This document shows, one piece after another, positions 43,788 through 55,296 of a DNA stretch of 64,000 nucleotides. A model generated the notes under the pieces. It made no database searches, was not told where the DNA came from, and saw only the letters and a list, made by a program, of their open reading frames with translations. The stretch is from Kalmusia sp. IMI 367209 (taxonomy: Eukaryota > Ascomycota > Dothideomycetes > Pleosporales > Didymosphaeriaceae): NCBI GenBank assembly GCA_027946365.1, contig JAPEUQ010000017.1, positions 1 through 64,000 of the forward strand, in the 5' to 3' direction. The translations under genes and the position numbers were made by a program. Each line of letters starts with the position of its first letter. The first letter of the stretch is position 1.

Positions 43788-45296
43788 ATGGCGCCCGCAG
43801 AGTTGGCACGCCCGGCGAGGATTCCAAAGCTAACATATCGCAATCGCCTGCCCGCCGATCAGCTGTCTTCTACTTCTTCCCGAACCACCTTGACGGATGA
43901 ATCTTCCTGCGACACCGTTGAGGACCAGCGCTTATCAACACCAACCTCTATGCCAATCTCCGCGATAGACTACGACTCCAGAAGCACAGCATCGTCGAAA
44001 TCCACCAGCCTGGCGTCCTCCGATGGCTCCGTCTCACGCGAATCCAAAACATCTGCGACGACAAAGAAGAAGAAGAGCGGCGTCCTCAACTTCCTCACCC
44101 TGAAGGAACCCTCCCAGATCGCCTTGGAACAATTTGCAGACTCACAGCGGAAGCAGACGGCGGCCAAAGGCGGTCCAACGAACACAGTCGGCTTCCAAGG
44201 TATCTCTCCGCAAAAGCTGCCACCCAGCGTACCCAAAGTCAATTCCAAGTGGGATGGAGTTCCGGAATCCCGTAAATCCTCGCGAAACTCCACCATATCC
44301 AGCAAGAGGGATAGCTCGTCCTCGCAAGGGTGGCAGAGCCAGTTTACTCGTAGCTATACCCTTGATTCGTCTGTTCTCTCTGTCGCGTCAAACGACAGCC
44401 GAGGGCCTCCAAACTCCTTGGCTTCGCCAATGCATTCCATGGCCGACTTCAGGGAGTACATGCACTCCAAGACCTTACAGACTCCATCTCAATCGGATTC
44501 GGCGTCAACTGCCTCACTCCCGGAAATGACCTACTTTTTCCCGGACGACCTCGGCGCTTCACCTGTCTCCAGTGCAGAACATCCTTGGAGCCCACCCTCT
44601 GATCCTCTTCAGGCGAATAGGGATACCTCTCTAGCTTCTATCACCGAATTCGACGATAAGCTTACAATATCTGAACCAAACACGGTAACTTATGATGATG
44701 TAGACGCTGTCTTTCGGAAACTAAAGGGCGAGAGTGAAGCGGCTCAGGAGTTTCACTTCGGCGCCAAAGAAGACGATGCCGACGTACCCGAAACACATGA
44801 ATTTCTCTTTAATGAGAATCCCGTTCTGGTTGAGCCGCCTACGACAAGAGTTGCACCCCGCCAGACTACAGGACCGAACCCCCCAGCTGTGAAGATACCA
44901 ACTGGAGCACCACCAGCAGCCAATTTCTCGCGTCCGCGGCCAAACCAACATCCGCACCACCATAAGTCTGCTCCAGCTATGCCAACGCTTTACGAGGTCT
45001 CAATAGCCAGCACAGACGACACCGTCACAGACTCTGCCGAGCTAGACAGAACCGACTCTCGAGACAGCACAGACTCGTCAACAGCGCCCTCAATCGCGCC
45101 ATCGACGGCACCATCTGTTGCTACGTCTTTTAACCCTTCAGTGATGTCAGCTTCCTGGTACCGCTCTCCGCGAGAACGACTGGGCCTAGGCGGACGAATT
45201 CGAAAGAACGACGTCTTGCCATGGGAAGGTCAGGTGGAGCAAGCGCATCCAGGTAAGGCCAAGAAGAGTCGTTTATCTGTCTTTTCTAGGGGCTAG
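43788..45296 (+). CDS. Long Ser/Thr-rich disordered protein, unknown function
   Basis: A single exon of 502 residues. It is dominated by Ser, Thr, Pro and Asp. The stretches that look conserved are short: KKKKSGVLNFLTLKEPSQIA near residue 95, HSMADFREYMHS near 220, VTYDDVDAVFRKLKGES near 305, and a C-terminal block SASWYRSPRERLGLGGRIRK with VLPWEG. The tail has repeated APSIAPSTAPS units. No membrane segment or signal peptide is seen. Many SP/TP and RxxS sites suggest regulation by phosphorylation, perhaps as a scaffold at the cortex or in signalling. This is inference from composition only. The pyrimidine-rich leader and long uninterrupted frame support it as a real gene. Confidence 0.72.
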   Translation: MAPAELARPARIPKLTYRNRLPADQLSSTSSRTTLTDESSCDTVEDQRLSTPTSMPISAIDYDSRSTASSKSTSLASSDGSVSRESKTSATTKKKKSGVLNFLTLKEPSQIALEQFADSQRKQTAAKGGPTNTVGFQGISPQKLPPSVPKVNSKWDGVPESRKSSRNSTISSKRDSSSSQGWQSQFTRSYTLDSSVLSVASNDSRGPPNSLASPMHSMADFREYMHSKTLQTPSQSDSASTASLPEMTYFFPDDLGASPVSSAEHPWSPPSDPLQANRDTSLASITEFDDKLTISEPNTVTYDDVDAVFRKLKGESEAAQEFHFGAKEDDADVPETHEFLFNENPVLVEPPTTRVAPRQTTGPNPPAVKIPTGAPPAANFSRPRPNQHPHHHKSAPAMPTLYEVSIASTDDTVTDSAELDRTDSRDSTDSSTAPSIAPSTAPSVATSFNPSVMSASWYRSPRERLGLGGRIRKNDVLPWEGQVEQAHPGKAKKSRLSVFSRG

Positions 45297-46117
45297 TGTT
45301 ACCATGTTCATGTTGGACAGAGGAACCTTCAGCCTGGTTTGGCTAACTTACCATCTAGTTGAATCTGTTCGTCTTTCTTCTCACCCTCCGTGTCATAACG
45401 ACACTGGCACGGCATAATAGGGCTTCTTTGTTACATACTGCTGAGCGTTCTTTTCTAGCGACCACGTCTCTTCTTTTCATGTATATGCGATGAATAGATA
45501 CCCTCGTCAGCATTCCGAGCGAGCGATTTGTGGGATTTCATGATGGAACGAATGCGGTTTCGGGCCTCTCGTTTGTCGTTGGGTTCGCCCTAATTACACA
45601 TGTATCACCTGGTGGATCTTTGTTAGCAGGGAAAGACGCTCGTTTCAGGTCTGATCGGTCACACCTGATAGCTACTGTCGGAACCAATCACAAAAGTTAA
45701 AACACCTATCGTTATCTATATTTCTTTCCAAATGTGATATTGGTATCTCACCTATGGGATTGTTTGCGTGTCGCGTAGTATCCATTTCTCCTCTAACGCC
45801 CTTTACGGACACGCATGTACGCGTTGATCTTGGTCTGATATACGGACGGAGGTGAATGCATATGCGCAATCAAACAAGTCAAGCCAACACAGAGCAACAA
45901 ATGCCTACATGTATACTAATCTACGCAGATATTTGAACCACTCCCAGGCAAAGTATCCCATCAACATTGTTCCTCTTGCCATGTGGTAATTCCCACCGAG
46001 AGCACCGACGGCACATAAACAAAACAAACGAAAACAAAGAAAAGACGTGAACATCAGGATGCATTAACGGGTATCTATATAGCATCTCTCATCTCTTGCG
46101 CAGCTACTCTGCCTTTC

Positions 46118-46156
<39 letters not shown>

Positions 46157-46297
46157 GCACCCATCTAACCAATTGGCGTAACGTCGTGACGAAAAGCAAA
46201 TACCCAAACGAAGAGGGAGCCGCTCCAGAGTCCGCAATCGGGCCGTCCAGATGGCAGTAATCTCCACGGGGACCATCGGTTTTGCATTTGGCGGCCG
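45297..46297. other. Convergent 3' regions with a TC repeat
   Basis: About 1 kb without a gene; contains the TC microsatellite listed next. Confidence 0.4.
46119..46153. repeat. (TC)17 microsatellite
   Basis: An uninterrupted TC dinucleotide tract of about 35 bases. It lies roughly 145 bases past the stop codon of the penta-EF-hand gene, probably in its 3' untranslated region. Confidence 0.9.
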
Positions 46298-47551
46298 TTA
46301 TCTCTGGCGAATAATTTCTAGTAGAGCCCGGTATCAGTCGCAGCGGAGATGCTGTTGAAAAGAAAGAGTGTTTGCGCACCTGTCAGGAACTCCTCGCTGC
46401 GTCGAAAGTTAGCTTTGCATGTCCCACGCCTTCCTCAGGTCGTCGTTTGGGTTTTCTTTATACTTACAAGCTGAGTGTGATGTAGCCGTCTCGGTCATCG
46501 TCGTACTTCTTGAACACATCTGTCATGCGCTTCAGACTGATGCACGCCTGCACGAACAGATCGAAGCTCATGTTGTTATCGCCCCGCCTATCGTACGTGC
46601 TGTACAGGAGCTGTATGAACTGCGGGGAGAGGCGATAGCCAAACGCGACCAGGGCATCCGTGAACTCCTTGTAGGATATGCTGCCTGAGCGGTCGGCGTC
46701 GAAGCGGTCGAAGAGGTTGCGCCATGCAGAGAGGAAGCCCCAGAGGCCGCTGTTGTGTATCAGCGATTTTTTTTTGAGACACATTCGAATGTAAAACTGG
46801 ATACTCACCAAAATTCCTCAAAGTTGATGGACCCCGAGCGATCGGTGTCGAACATTCTGGTCACACTTAGCTATTGCGCAAATACATACCAAGTGCGCGC
46901 AAGCATACCTTATCATCATGCGCACGGTGTGAGGGTCAAATGGCGACCAATCGCCGTTCACAAGCGCAGTCTTCAACTCAGCCTCAGTCAGATGCCCGTT
47001 CCTGTCTCTATCCACCTGGCCAAACAATCTCTCCAGTGCTTCCCGGTCGTTGCCATCCCGTGGTGGGGCAGGAGTGGGCGGCGGTCTCTGCTGAATCGGC
47101 GGTCGATTATGGTATCCCGCAGGAGGGGGCCCCTGACCATAGTTTTGGGGTGGTGGTGACCCGTAGCTGTTGTCGTATCGCGGGTCACGCCGAGGAGGCG
47201 GCTGGTCACGGCGGGGCTGAGAGTCGTACCGTGCACGGTCATCGTAGCGCGGGTCGTTGTATGCGCCAGGCGGCGGTCTGCTGTCGTAACTGCCGTAGCT
47301 ACCACTGTGACCTCTACCATAGCGGTCGTCCTGGCGCAAAGTCGAAGGGGGTGGATTGTTGTATTCGGGGCGCGCTGAGGAGGTTCGAGGTGGACGTGGG
47401 GATGCGTGGCCCCCTCCTCCTGAGAGCAGCGCCGCGGCCTAAGTTACTCATCAGCATTTCTTTCTCTAAACAACCTTGGGATGCAACGTACCTGTTCGGG
47501 CTCCGCGTGCGCAGGCAGCCGATCAGGGTTGAATTTCGAGTTGTATGCCAT
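46298..47551 (-). CDS. Penta-EF-hand calcium-binding protein (ALG-2/Pef1-like)
   Basis: Six exons, 47551..47492, 47438..46909, 46856..46809, 46749..46468, 46396..46380 and 46317..46298, give 318 residues. An N-terminal Pro/Gly/Tyr/Arg-rich region of about 120 residues precedes five EF-hand units: FGQVDRDRNGHLTEAELKTA, MFDTDRSGSINFEEF, FDRFDADRSGSISYKEFTDA, a weaker one (STYDRRGDNNMSFDLFVQA), and KYDDDRDGYITLSFEEFL. The end EIIRQR is reached through a 17-base microexon and a 20-base last exon. The order and Pro-rich leader match ALG-2, peflin and yeast Pef1, which link calcium to COPII, ESCRT or polarity proteins. The EEFW position usual after hand 2 reads Cys here across the exon 3/4 junction. 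Confidence 0.9.
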
Positions 47552-48579
47552 GACGGCGGGGTAATTTCCAAGATCAGCAGCTCACGATAGCTTCAAGCGG
47601 ATGGAGCAATAGGAAAGCAAAGTAGGCGCGGGACTGGGGCGCAATATAGACACCGGACGGGAGACGGGAGATTGGCGCCGCAGAGTGTTTCGAAGGCGGC
47701 TCAGATGGTGACTCCACTGCACACAGCCGTGCGGCTGATGACCTTCGCGCAAGCACAGAGCAGGCGGGGCGCTTGGCCTATGACGACGAGGGTAGACGAG
47801 CCCGGTCAACCTTGAGTAGTGACCGCTTACTGGCCCTCCGCAGCTCGCAGCAAGCTGTCCGGAAAGTCGGAACCAGTCGTCGGTAAACACGCTTGTTCGG
47901 ATTGACGATGCGGATGGCGAAGTCGCCAGCAGGGAAGACGGCTGTTTGACGTAGGTTCGCCTGCGACCGTCTCTCTTCTTCAGCCACTTGGCAGGGGCAG
48001 GGGCACAAGGTAGAGCGTTGGGTTGTCATTTTTCGCCCGATGATGCTTGGGTTGGGCTGAATCCCTCTGGCTCCTTCCGTCGTTCACGATCAGCAAACAC
48101 AGCACGAGTTCCAAAGTCTACATAACTGTTCAACATAGCAGTCACGGGAATGCAACCTTCGTCAAGAGAATAATTCAATTATCTACAATTGAAAGGGCAG
48201 CAATCTTGATCTTCATAGCCCATCATGTAAGCGCCGTTTTGCCCACTTCAAATATCATACCAATGCTGTCGTAAAGCGAAGGGGAAAGACAAGCATAATA
48301 GAACATCTTTCTGCTCTCCAACATTTCCCATTACAAGAAATACTGGTGAAGCCATGGGACGCTCATGGGTATCCGCAAACTCCAACAACACCAATACATA
48401 GCCCAAACGAGAGTGACTAGAAATCGACGTACTGAATCCATCCGCCTGTCGTTCCTGAAACAATAAAACGTGGAGCAAACAACGCCTCACCGATAAAAGT
48501 ACAGAAGAATATGCGTGCTTTTGAAGTGAAACAAATGCGAACAACATGTCGGAAAATAGTCCATTGGAGCCGGGAGACT
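47552..48579. other. Promoter of the PEF gene and RlmA 3' region
   Basis: About 1 kb; no gene supported. Minus-strand frames at 47582-48029 have no match. Confidence 0.4.
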
Positions 48580-50403
48580 TTAAGCTTTGATTCGTTTCTG
48601 GCTGCCTGCTTCGGAACCCTCGTCGGAGGTTTTTCGCTTCCGGTCGGCAGGCTCATCGCGACCAAAGCTAGGGCCGTTTGGGGCCACTGGAGTCTGGAAT
48701 GGGAGCGGACTTGGAAGCATGTTTGACTCCCTTCCAAAGCCCCACTCAGGATAGAAGCTCGATGGTGAAGGTAGAAGACCGTTCTCAACAAAGCGGCTAG
48801 GCAGCGCTGAGATGGGCGTCTCCATTTCGCCACGACTTCCGTACGACCCATTGTTTGCAGGAGGTGCGGGACGTGCGAAAGGATTCGGCGGACCAGTTGC
48901 TCCAGCGCTCATCAAGGAATTTGCGCTTGGGGAAGGCGGCGGCAGAACAACGCCCGAAGAGTGTGTGTCAGTGCTGGTCCTCGCTGGAGTCGCACCAGTC
49001 GTACCGGAATCCCTCGGTGATGATTCTGCTGTCTGGCTTCCATTCTCAGAATTTTCGCTGGGAATTTGCAACATAAGTCGTGGTCGCGAACCATCTTTTG
49101 CGATGCTGTTTGTCCGAGACACGGGCATTGGAGGCACCGAGGACGTGGACTGCGTCCGTTGAGGATGGTTCGGTACTTGCGTAGCGGAAGGCTGCGGAGG
49201 AGAATTGCCATTCATCTGGGGCTGCGACACACTGGCAACATCAATGGATTGCGAACGAACTCCAGGCTCGGCTTTGATCGTTGTAGCTTCGCTTCGAGGC
49301 AGCTCCGCACTGCTTGTTCCCCACTGAGCAAACATAGATTGACTATCATCAATAGGCGTGAAGATGCTGTGTTGTTTAGCGGCAGAAGGTAATGGTTTGG
49401 GTTGTGGCAAAGGTGGGCTCTGGAAGTTGTTGCGGTTTGGCTGTGGTGGAGACGGTACAGTCAGCTGTTGGTTTTGAGTTTGAGGCTGAGGTTGGGGTGG
49501 AGGTTGGGCTTGGGGGCGCTCTTGCTGTGGTTGTGGTTGTTGCGGTTGTTGGAAAGATTGTGGCATCGATTGTCTCCGCTGCTCCTGCTGTTGCATAAAT
49601 TGGACTTGCGGGTGAGCGGGAGGATGCGTGTATTGGAATTGAGGTGGTGTGGGTGCTGGTGGGGCCTTGGGCGCCATACCCTGTGCAGCCTGTGGGTTAT
49701 AAAAGGGCGGGTTTGGCATGTACGCGTAGTTATTTTGCGGTGGCGGAGCTTGAGAGTGATGCTGCGGGGGTACCAGGTTAGAGCTTGGGCGACGCATCTG
49801 GGCTCGCGAGTCGGGCCGTGAGAGGCCTCCGGGTTGTGGTGAGGGGTGTCGAGCGTGGAATGGGATACCGTTGTGCATGGGTGGCGAGGCAGAGGGGGTG
49901 GTGTGTCGGATATGCTGGAATGAAGGGTTGTTTTGGAGATGATGTCCCATCAGGTGCTCTGGCGGGGTGTGCGAGTCTCGCGGCGGAGAGCCGGCCATCA
50001 TGTCACCTTCCTCATCGTCCTCATCGTCCATATCCTTCTTGCCCATGAAGTCTTCGGGGCCTTTGTGCTCGTGTGCGCCGCCATACTACATGATGCTGTT
50101 AGTACGAGTCAATGGTGGAGTGGAGCGGGTGCCTACGTATTGATACCGTCCGATGGTCTCGTTGATGTCGCCGGATGAAAACTCGTACAGCTTCTTATTG
50201 TGGCCGAAGATGATCACTGCGACGTCGACGGAGCATAGCACGGAGAGCTCGTGGGCCTTCTTGAACAGGCCGCCTTTGCGCTTCAAAAATGTCCTGCGAC
50301 GGGTCAGTCTCAGCCGCAACTAAAAGGGAACGGTGCGCGCAACATACACTGAGCGGTTCCGGTCGTCCTTGATGGCCTTGATTTCGATCTTCCTGCGGCC
50401 CAT
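48580..50403 (-). CDS. rlmA: MADS-box transcription factor, MEF2 type (RlmA/Rlm1)
   Basis: Three exons, 50403..50348, 50293..50137 and 50085..48580, encode 572 residues. The first 60 residues are a MADS box of the SRF/MEF2 type: [19 protein letters not shown], then [20 protein letters not shown] and [15 protein letters not shown], followed by the MEF2-like extension [20 protein letters not shown] is diagnostic of the MEF2 branch. The remaining 500 residues are Pro/Gln/Ser-rich with an acidic block ([12 protein letters not shown]), long PQPQ and QQPQQ runs, and several SP/TP sites. In fungi Rlm1/RlmA is the target of the cell wall integrity MAP kinase and drives wall gene expression. The tail has a basic patch ([20 protein letters not shown]). 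Both introns interrupt the MADS region. Confidence 0.93.
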
Positions 50404-53056
50404 GGTGACTGAATGCGATCAGACCGAGATGCGCATGGACGGGTGATACGGGGCGGCGTGGTGTGGCTGGAGAGAGCGCCGAGGATAAAGGAAAGTCACT
50501 GCGAGGCGGCGGCGACAGGCAAGGAACGCGGTGGGTTTCAGGCGTGGCCGACGGGCGACGGGCGACAGGCGACGGGCAGCTGCTGTGCGGGCGCCGAAGG
50601 TCGAGATATATGTCTGTGGTGGTTGCGCAACACACGCGACGGGGGCCCGGACGCACGACGTGAGGCTCTTGGGTCGAACGCTGGAGTGTGAGAGTCGAAG
50701 ATCACTCGAACGTGGGCATGTCCTAATAATAGAAGACTGGTGTGGCCTGTGCCGTCTTTCAGCCGTTAATTAGCGGACTTTGGCAACCTCAATCGCCCCT
50801 CTCATTGGTGCAGCAATCTATTCTCCCATTCGTCCTCGCCAGAGCGACGCCTGCTAATTACCCCAAAGCAGCTGGGCCGTCTGTAATGAGTTATTTTAAG
50901 GACCTTTCCGCTGCAACGTGATGCCGTCCCTGTGGGACGGCTGCCCGCTGCGTACCAGCAGCCATCGTCTGCATCGGGGCACCGCGACAGGGCCTGCCAG
51001 ACGCTCTGCATGAGACGAGTGCCTCTTCAAGCCCTCTCCCGGCTGAAGGGACCCATGGGGAGACACATCTCCACACTCTATCCGTGTCAAGTCCACATGT
51101 CAGGCCTCAGATTGGCACATGGAACCCTCCGTCTGCAGCCTCCAGGTACAGCTACCCTAAAAATTGCTCCCGATATCAACGATCGGCGGGACGCAGAATG
51201 ACAGCATCCACGAAGCGGGCGCTCCATCCGCCAGGCACGCAACTCCCGAACCGACTTGACAGGGTGGCTAGGCACAACGCTTGTGCGCGTTGTGCTTCGC
51301 GGTACATTGTGGCATTGTGTTTCTGTGTACGTGCCAAGCCTTGCCTTCTCCCTGCAACACATGAATGGCCCGGCCTGGTAGGTCGTCCAATATCGGCCTC
51401 CGCCTTCTTCGGGATGGGCTACCCTTGAAGCTACTGCCAGCTAGCCCGCGAGTGCTGCTTTGTGTGTGTTTGGAGCTTTTCTGGCAGCCAAGGAATGCAG
51501 CGCGCGGTGTTGATGCCGAAAACATAAAGTCATGCCCGGTACCGATCTCGCGAGGTCACTCTCCGGAGGATCCAGCTGCAAGCGCGCTGAAAGACGGCAC
51601 ATCGAGATACGGGAGGGGCAGTATATGCTCCGGGTGCCAATGAGAGGGCGCAGAGCACCCCTCGAAGACTGTTCACCGGTGGCACAGGCGGGGAGAAACG
51701 ACGCAGCATCGGCACTGACGGACGTTGAACGTTGTGGCATGGCCAGGGTTGTGTGCACTTGTGGTTGTGGCTCTCGCATTAGTGTCGATCCGCTTCTAAT
51801 AATAACCCTCCAGCAACCGACCCCGATGACGCTTGCCCCAACCTCACCACAAACAAATTCGAGAATTCTGGATTTCTGACCTTTGTAATCTACGAACAGC
51901 TGCCCTGTCTGCTCGCATTCTGCCCCGCAAACATACTGATCTCCGGTGACATAATCTCACCTGCGTAGACGCCTGCTCGTATCTCTGTGAAGCCATTCAC
52001 ACCTGTCCATACCCAACCTTTTCGATGCTGACTGGTCGTATTCCACCCTCCTTTCCTTCTACTACTCCACATCCGTCCATGGATCCTTCAAATAGTCATC
52101 TGTACGCTCCTTATCGCCTGTCACGCTGTAAGCCTGCAACTCGTAACGAGCCGAGCGGGCGTTGTGACCAGGCCTATGGGTCTCTCTTTCACCCCTGTGA
52201 GAAGCTTGATGTTTCTAATATGGGCTCACCCCATCTCATAGAGCTTGGAAGCGAGCATTACCCTCCGGGTCGACCGCATACACGCGCCTACCGTACATGC
52301 ATGAAACGAAACATCAGCATGCAAACACTCCAGATCTTCTTCCACCCTTGACTAGCTCCCTGACCATACATGTACCGGCTTCGAACCGAACCGTCTTCCC
52401 CCCCGCTGACCTACCTTAAGGCCTCTTCATCAATCAGACACAGGTACCGTTCCAATTCTGCTATTCTTAGACTAATGAGATGTTTCGACAAGTCTCATTC
52501 TTTCTACTACCGCCATCGAATCCTTCATGATGTCTGATGCATACGCAAGAGGAAATATCAGACGATCAAGAAGTTGCCCGAATCTAGCACCCACATTCTG
52601 CCTACACATAGCTTAGATATCATCTATAAGATGACCCATTATCAGTTGACGGCATGGCACACTCTAAGCGCTCCGCTATGGACAAGGGGACCTCACAAGA
52701 AGGCAAAAACAGGCAAGAATAGAACACTAGAACAGCAGGTTTGGGTCCAAAATACATACCTCCAACTCTCAGACATCGGTCCACTTTCCGCGAAGAATCT
52801 TCCTGGGAAGGGCAACCAAGTTAGAAATTGTCCTGAAAGAATCAAGTGTAAGGCAGACTTCACTAATGCGCAAAGCAGGGGACGGCATGAGTGACGGAGA
52901 CAGAAGCGATTTCTCTTGAAATCCAATGATCAACTAACTACAGCACGACAACAAGAACTATCGGAGCACCTATCTATGAATTGCTTATGGTAACTGAACG
53001 ATTTGTGTGGCTGTTGGCTACCGACTTGTTGAACACTCAACCCAGTCATTACAGAT
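50404..53056. other. Long upstream region of rlmA, no gene recognised
   Basis: About 2.65 kb. Overlapping frames on both strands around 50413-51880 are GC-rich shadows without matches. A long 5' leader and extended promoter for rlmA would fit. A small ATG-led frame at 52079-52351 has no support. Confidence 0.4.
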
Positions 53057-54355
53057 CTAGAACAACATACTATTTCCCGGGAGATTCTCCAACCCTGATG
53101 AGGTGGTCAGCAACTTCATACGAGAACGATAATTCCACGGAGAGGAATACTTACATCCATCTATATTCTCGTTCACAGTTCGCGGTACAGTGCACTTCAT
53201 CGCCTCCTCATTGCTCTGGCTCTTCAGAGCCGAGCAGGCATCACCATTGCACTTTGTGTCCATGGCACGTTGCAGAGAATCGTCTTTCCAACCAAAGACG
53301 TAATCTCCATGGTTCGAGTATCCTCGTCTACCGCTCATCAGCCGCTATATCTCAGGAGAGAGAAATTGTGAGACTCACTGGTCGCCAGTGCTCCATACAA
53401 ATGGCTGCGAGCCATCTGCCGGCCACAAGCTCTTATCGTTGAATGGTCGCGTCTATGAGATGATCCGTCAGTAAAGAGCAACAATGATGTGTCTTCTCAC
53501 ATTCCACAAACCACCATAGGTCCTAAACCAGGGCTGTGGAATATAAGCACTTACATCCCACATAACCTCATACATAACCTGCGGAATCACAACAGGATGT
53601 GTCTTCGGACACGTCCCCGTCGGCCCCACATCATTCGCCTGACTCCCCGTCGCATATGCAAGATGGCTCTTATGATCCGGACTATCCAAATTCTGTACTC
53701 CATCAGCATCACTTCCCCTCTGTTCTCACACTCCTATACGCACCTTCCCATCCCAGCACGTTGGGAACGTGATTATCGTCCTAATCCCCCCTGCACACGT
53801 ACTCTTCGGTAGCTCCTGCGTATCCGGGCTCCCGCAATTGATATTCTTATTATCGCCGGTGGCTGGCATGCATCGATGGCACACTTTCCTCGCTGGCTGC
53901 GCCTTATCTGCCGCTGCATCGCCCACCAACATCCTGAATCCCGGCTTGAACGCCGTCACATTCATCTTGTTCTTCGCATCCGGAATATAATACACCGTGA
54001 TGCCCCCGTTGCCTTTCAGTCCCTCGCTCACAAACTGCGGCACGCGCTTGAAAGTGCCGTTGCGCCCGCGGAAATACAGCACCGCAGTCCAGTAGTTTGA
54101 GAAGTCTTCGCTGAAGGTGCAGCTTGTGCATGTAGATTGAGATGGCAGATCGTGCGTCTTAGGATCCATGGATGCGTTGAAGGAGTTTCCGCCTACGATT
54201 TGGTGCAGATGCGGTGAGGGGACGACCCCAGGATTGACGAGCGGGTCAAGGCGGTCGACAACGAGCTGATTGCATTCGAAGCGCATCATTGGGACGGTGC
54301 CTTGGGTGGAGACATAGCCCACGAGGGGCGCGAGAGCGAGGGTTCGCCAGTGCAT
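53057..54355 (-). CDS. Secreted DUF1996 protein
   Basis: Five exons, 54355..53744, 53692..53555, 53452..53379, 53327..53155 and 53094..53057, give 344 residues. A signal peptide (MHWRTLALAPLVGYVSTQG) starts at 54355. The chain follows DUF1996 through its length: MRFECNQLVVDRLDPLVNPG, PHLHQIVGGNSFNASM, CTSCTFSEDFSNYWTAVLYF, KPGFRMLVGD, SPDHKSHLAYATG, WPADGSQPFVWSTGD and HGDYVFGWKDDSLQRAMD, ending in VNENIDGWLENLPGN. These proteins are secreted, sometimes with WSC or CBM modules, and remain without a proven activity; some bind or act near wall polysaccharides. Here only the core domain is present. Phases match at all four introns. Confidence 0.92.
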
Positions 54356-55296
54356 GATGGACACGAAGGTAAATTATCGTAAGTCAAAAGCGATGACTTG
54401 CAACAGGATGATGGCACCTTTTTCTCCATGCTACTAGGGCTTTTCTCCCAAATCCTCACATCCAACCTTGTTTGTTGGGGTGGTGCCCCACCTCCATGCT
54501 GATGTGCGCTTTAATCTCAGACTGCATGTTTATATGTGAAGTCATTTAGGCGAGCGCTCGGGAGATGAGTCGGTCGTGGGTCCCCCCAATCACACAGAAC
54601 CCCTTCGACCGTTGTTACAGTAATTCGTTGCCACATCTATGGAGATCCTAACGTCTTCTGCTTTACTCAGCATACTTGCGATAACAGGTTCGAGGCACCA
54701 GGCGGGTGACCTTAAGGTAGGGGGACCGGAGTTCCAAAGTTTTTTTTTACCAAGAAGATCATGATCATAGAGTATCGAAGCACAGCATGTTCATAAGACA
54801 AAATCTGTTGGTGTACAGCACAACAATGAAAACTTTCAAAACTTTCAAGGGGTCTATGTATATCATAACTTCGAGAAGGAGCACCTGATCGTTTCCTACA
54901 CCCCCACCTACAAATGCACCTTCTGAAACATCGATTACAAGGATAGACGTCGTAAAGGGCCCGGGGGTATGACAGACAAACGACATATACCAAGTACACC
55001 CGCTAAATAAAGACCACACCATGCCAGCTCTTTCCTGCCACTCCGTGAATTACCACCAACGACACATGTACCTCAAAAAGCAGAACAAGTTCCAATATTA
55101 ATGGAGCATGGAAACGGGTATTATTCATGGGAGACCAAGTATGAAAAGGGGGTATCAGAAGAGCGCTCGAGATCCTTCAAAGCAGGGAATGACTGTAAGA
55201 CGGGAAGATTCTGAGGCATATGTCAGCGTGGTTCGGAGGATTGAGATCATAGAGCGGGATGTACTGACCTTGTTACAATGAAAACAATCCTCATCT
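54356..55296. other. Intergenic, no gene recognised
   Basis: About 0.9 kb holding the DUF1996 promoter and the MSB1 3' region. A run of nine T lies near 54740. Confidence 0.4.

Noticed and set aside
52025..52351. Small plus-strand frame with ATG in the rlmA upstream region
   Set aside because: No signal peptide, domain or splice evidence.
53726..54131. Plus-strand frames over the DUF1996 gene
   Set aside because: They are shadows of the minus-strand gene, which has full-length family similarity and matched splice phases.
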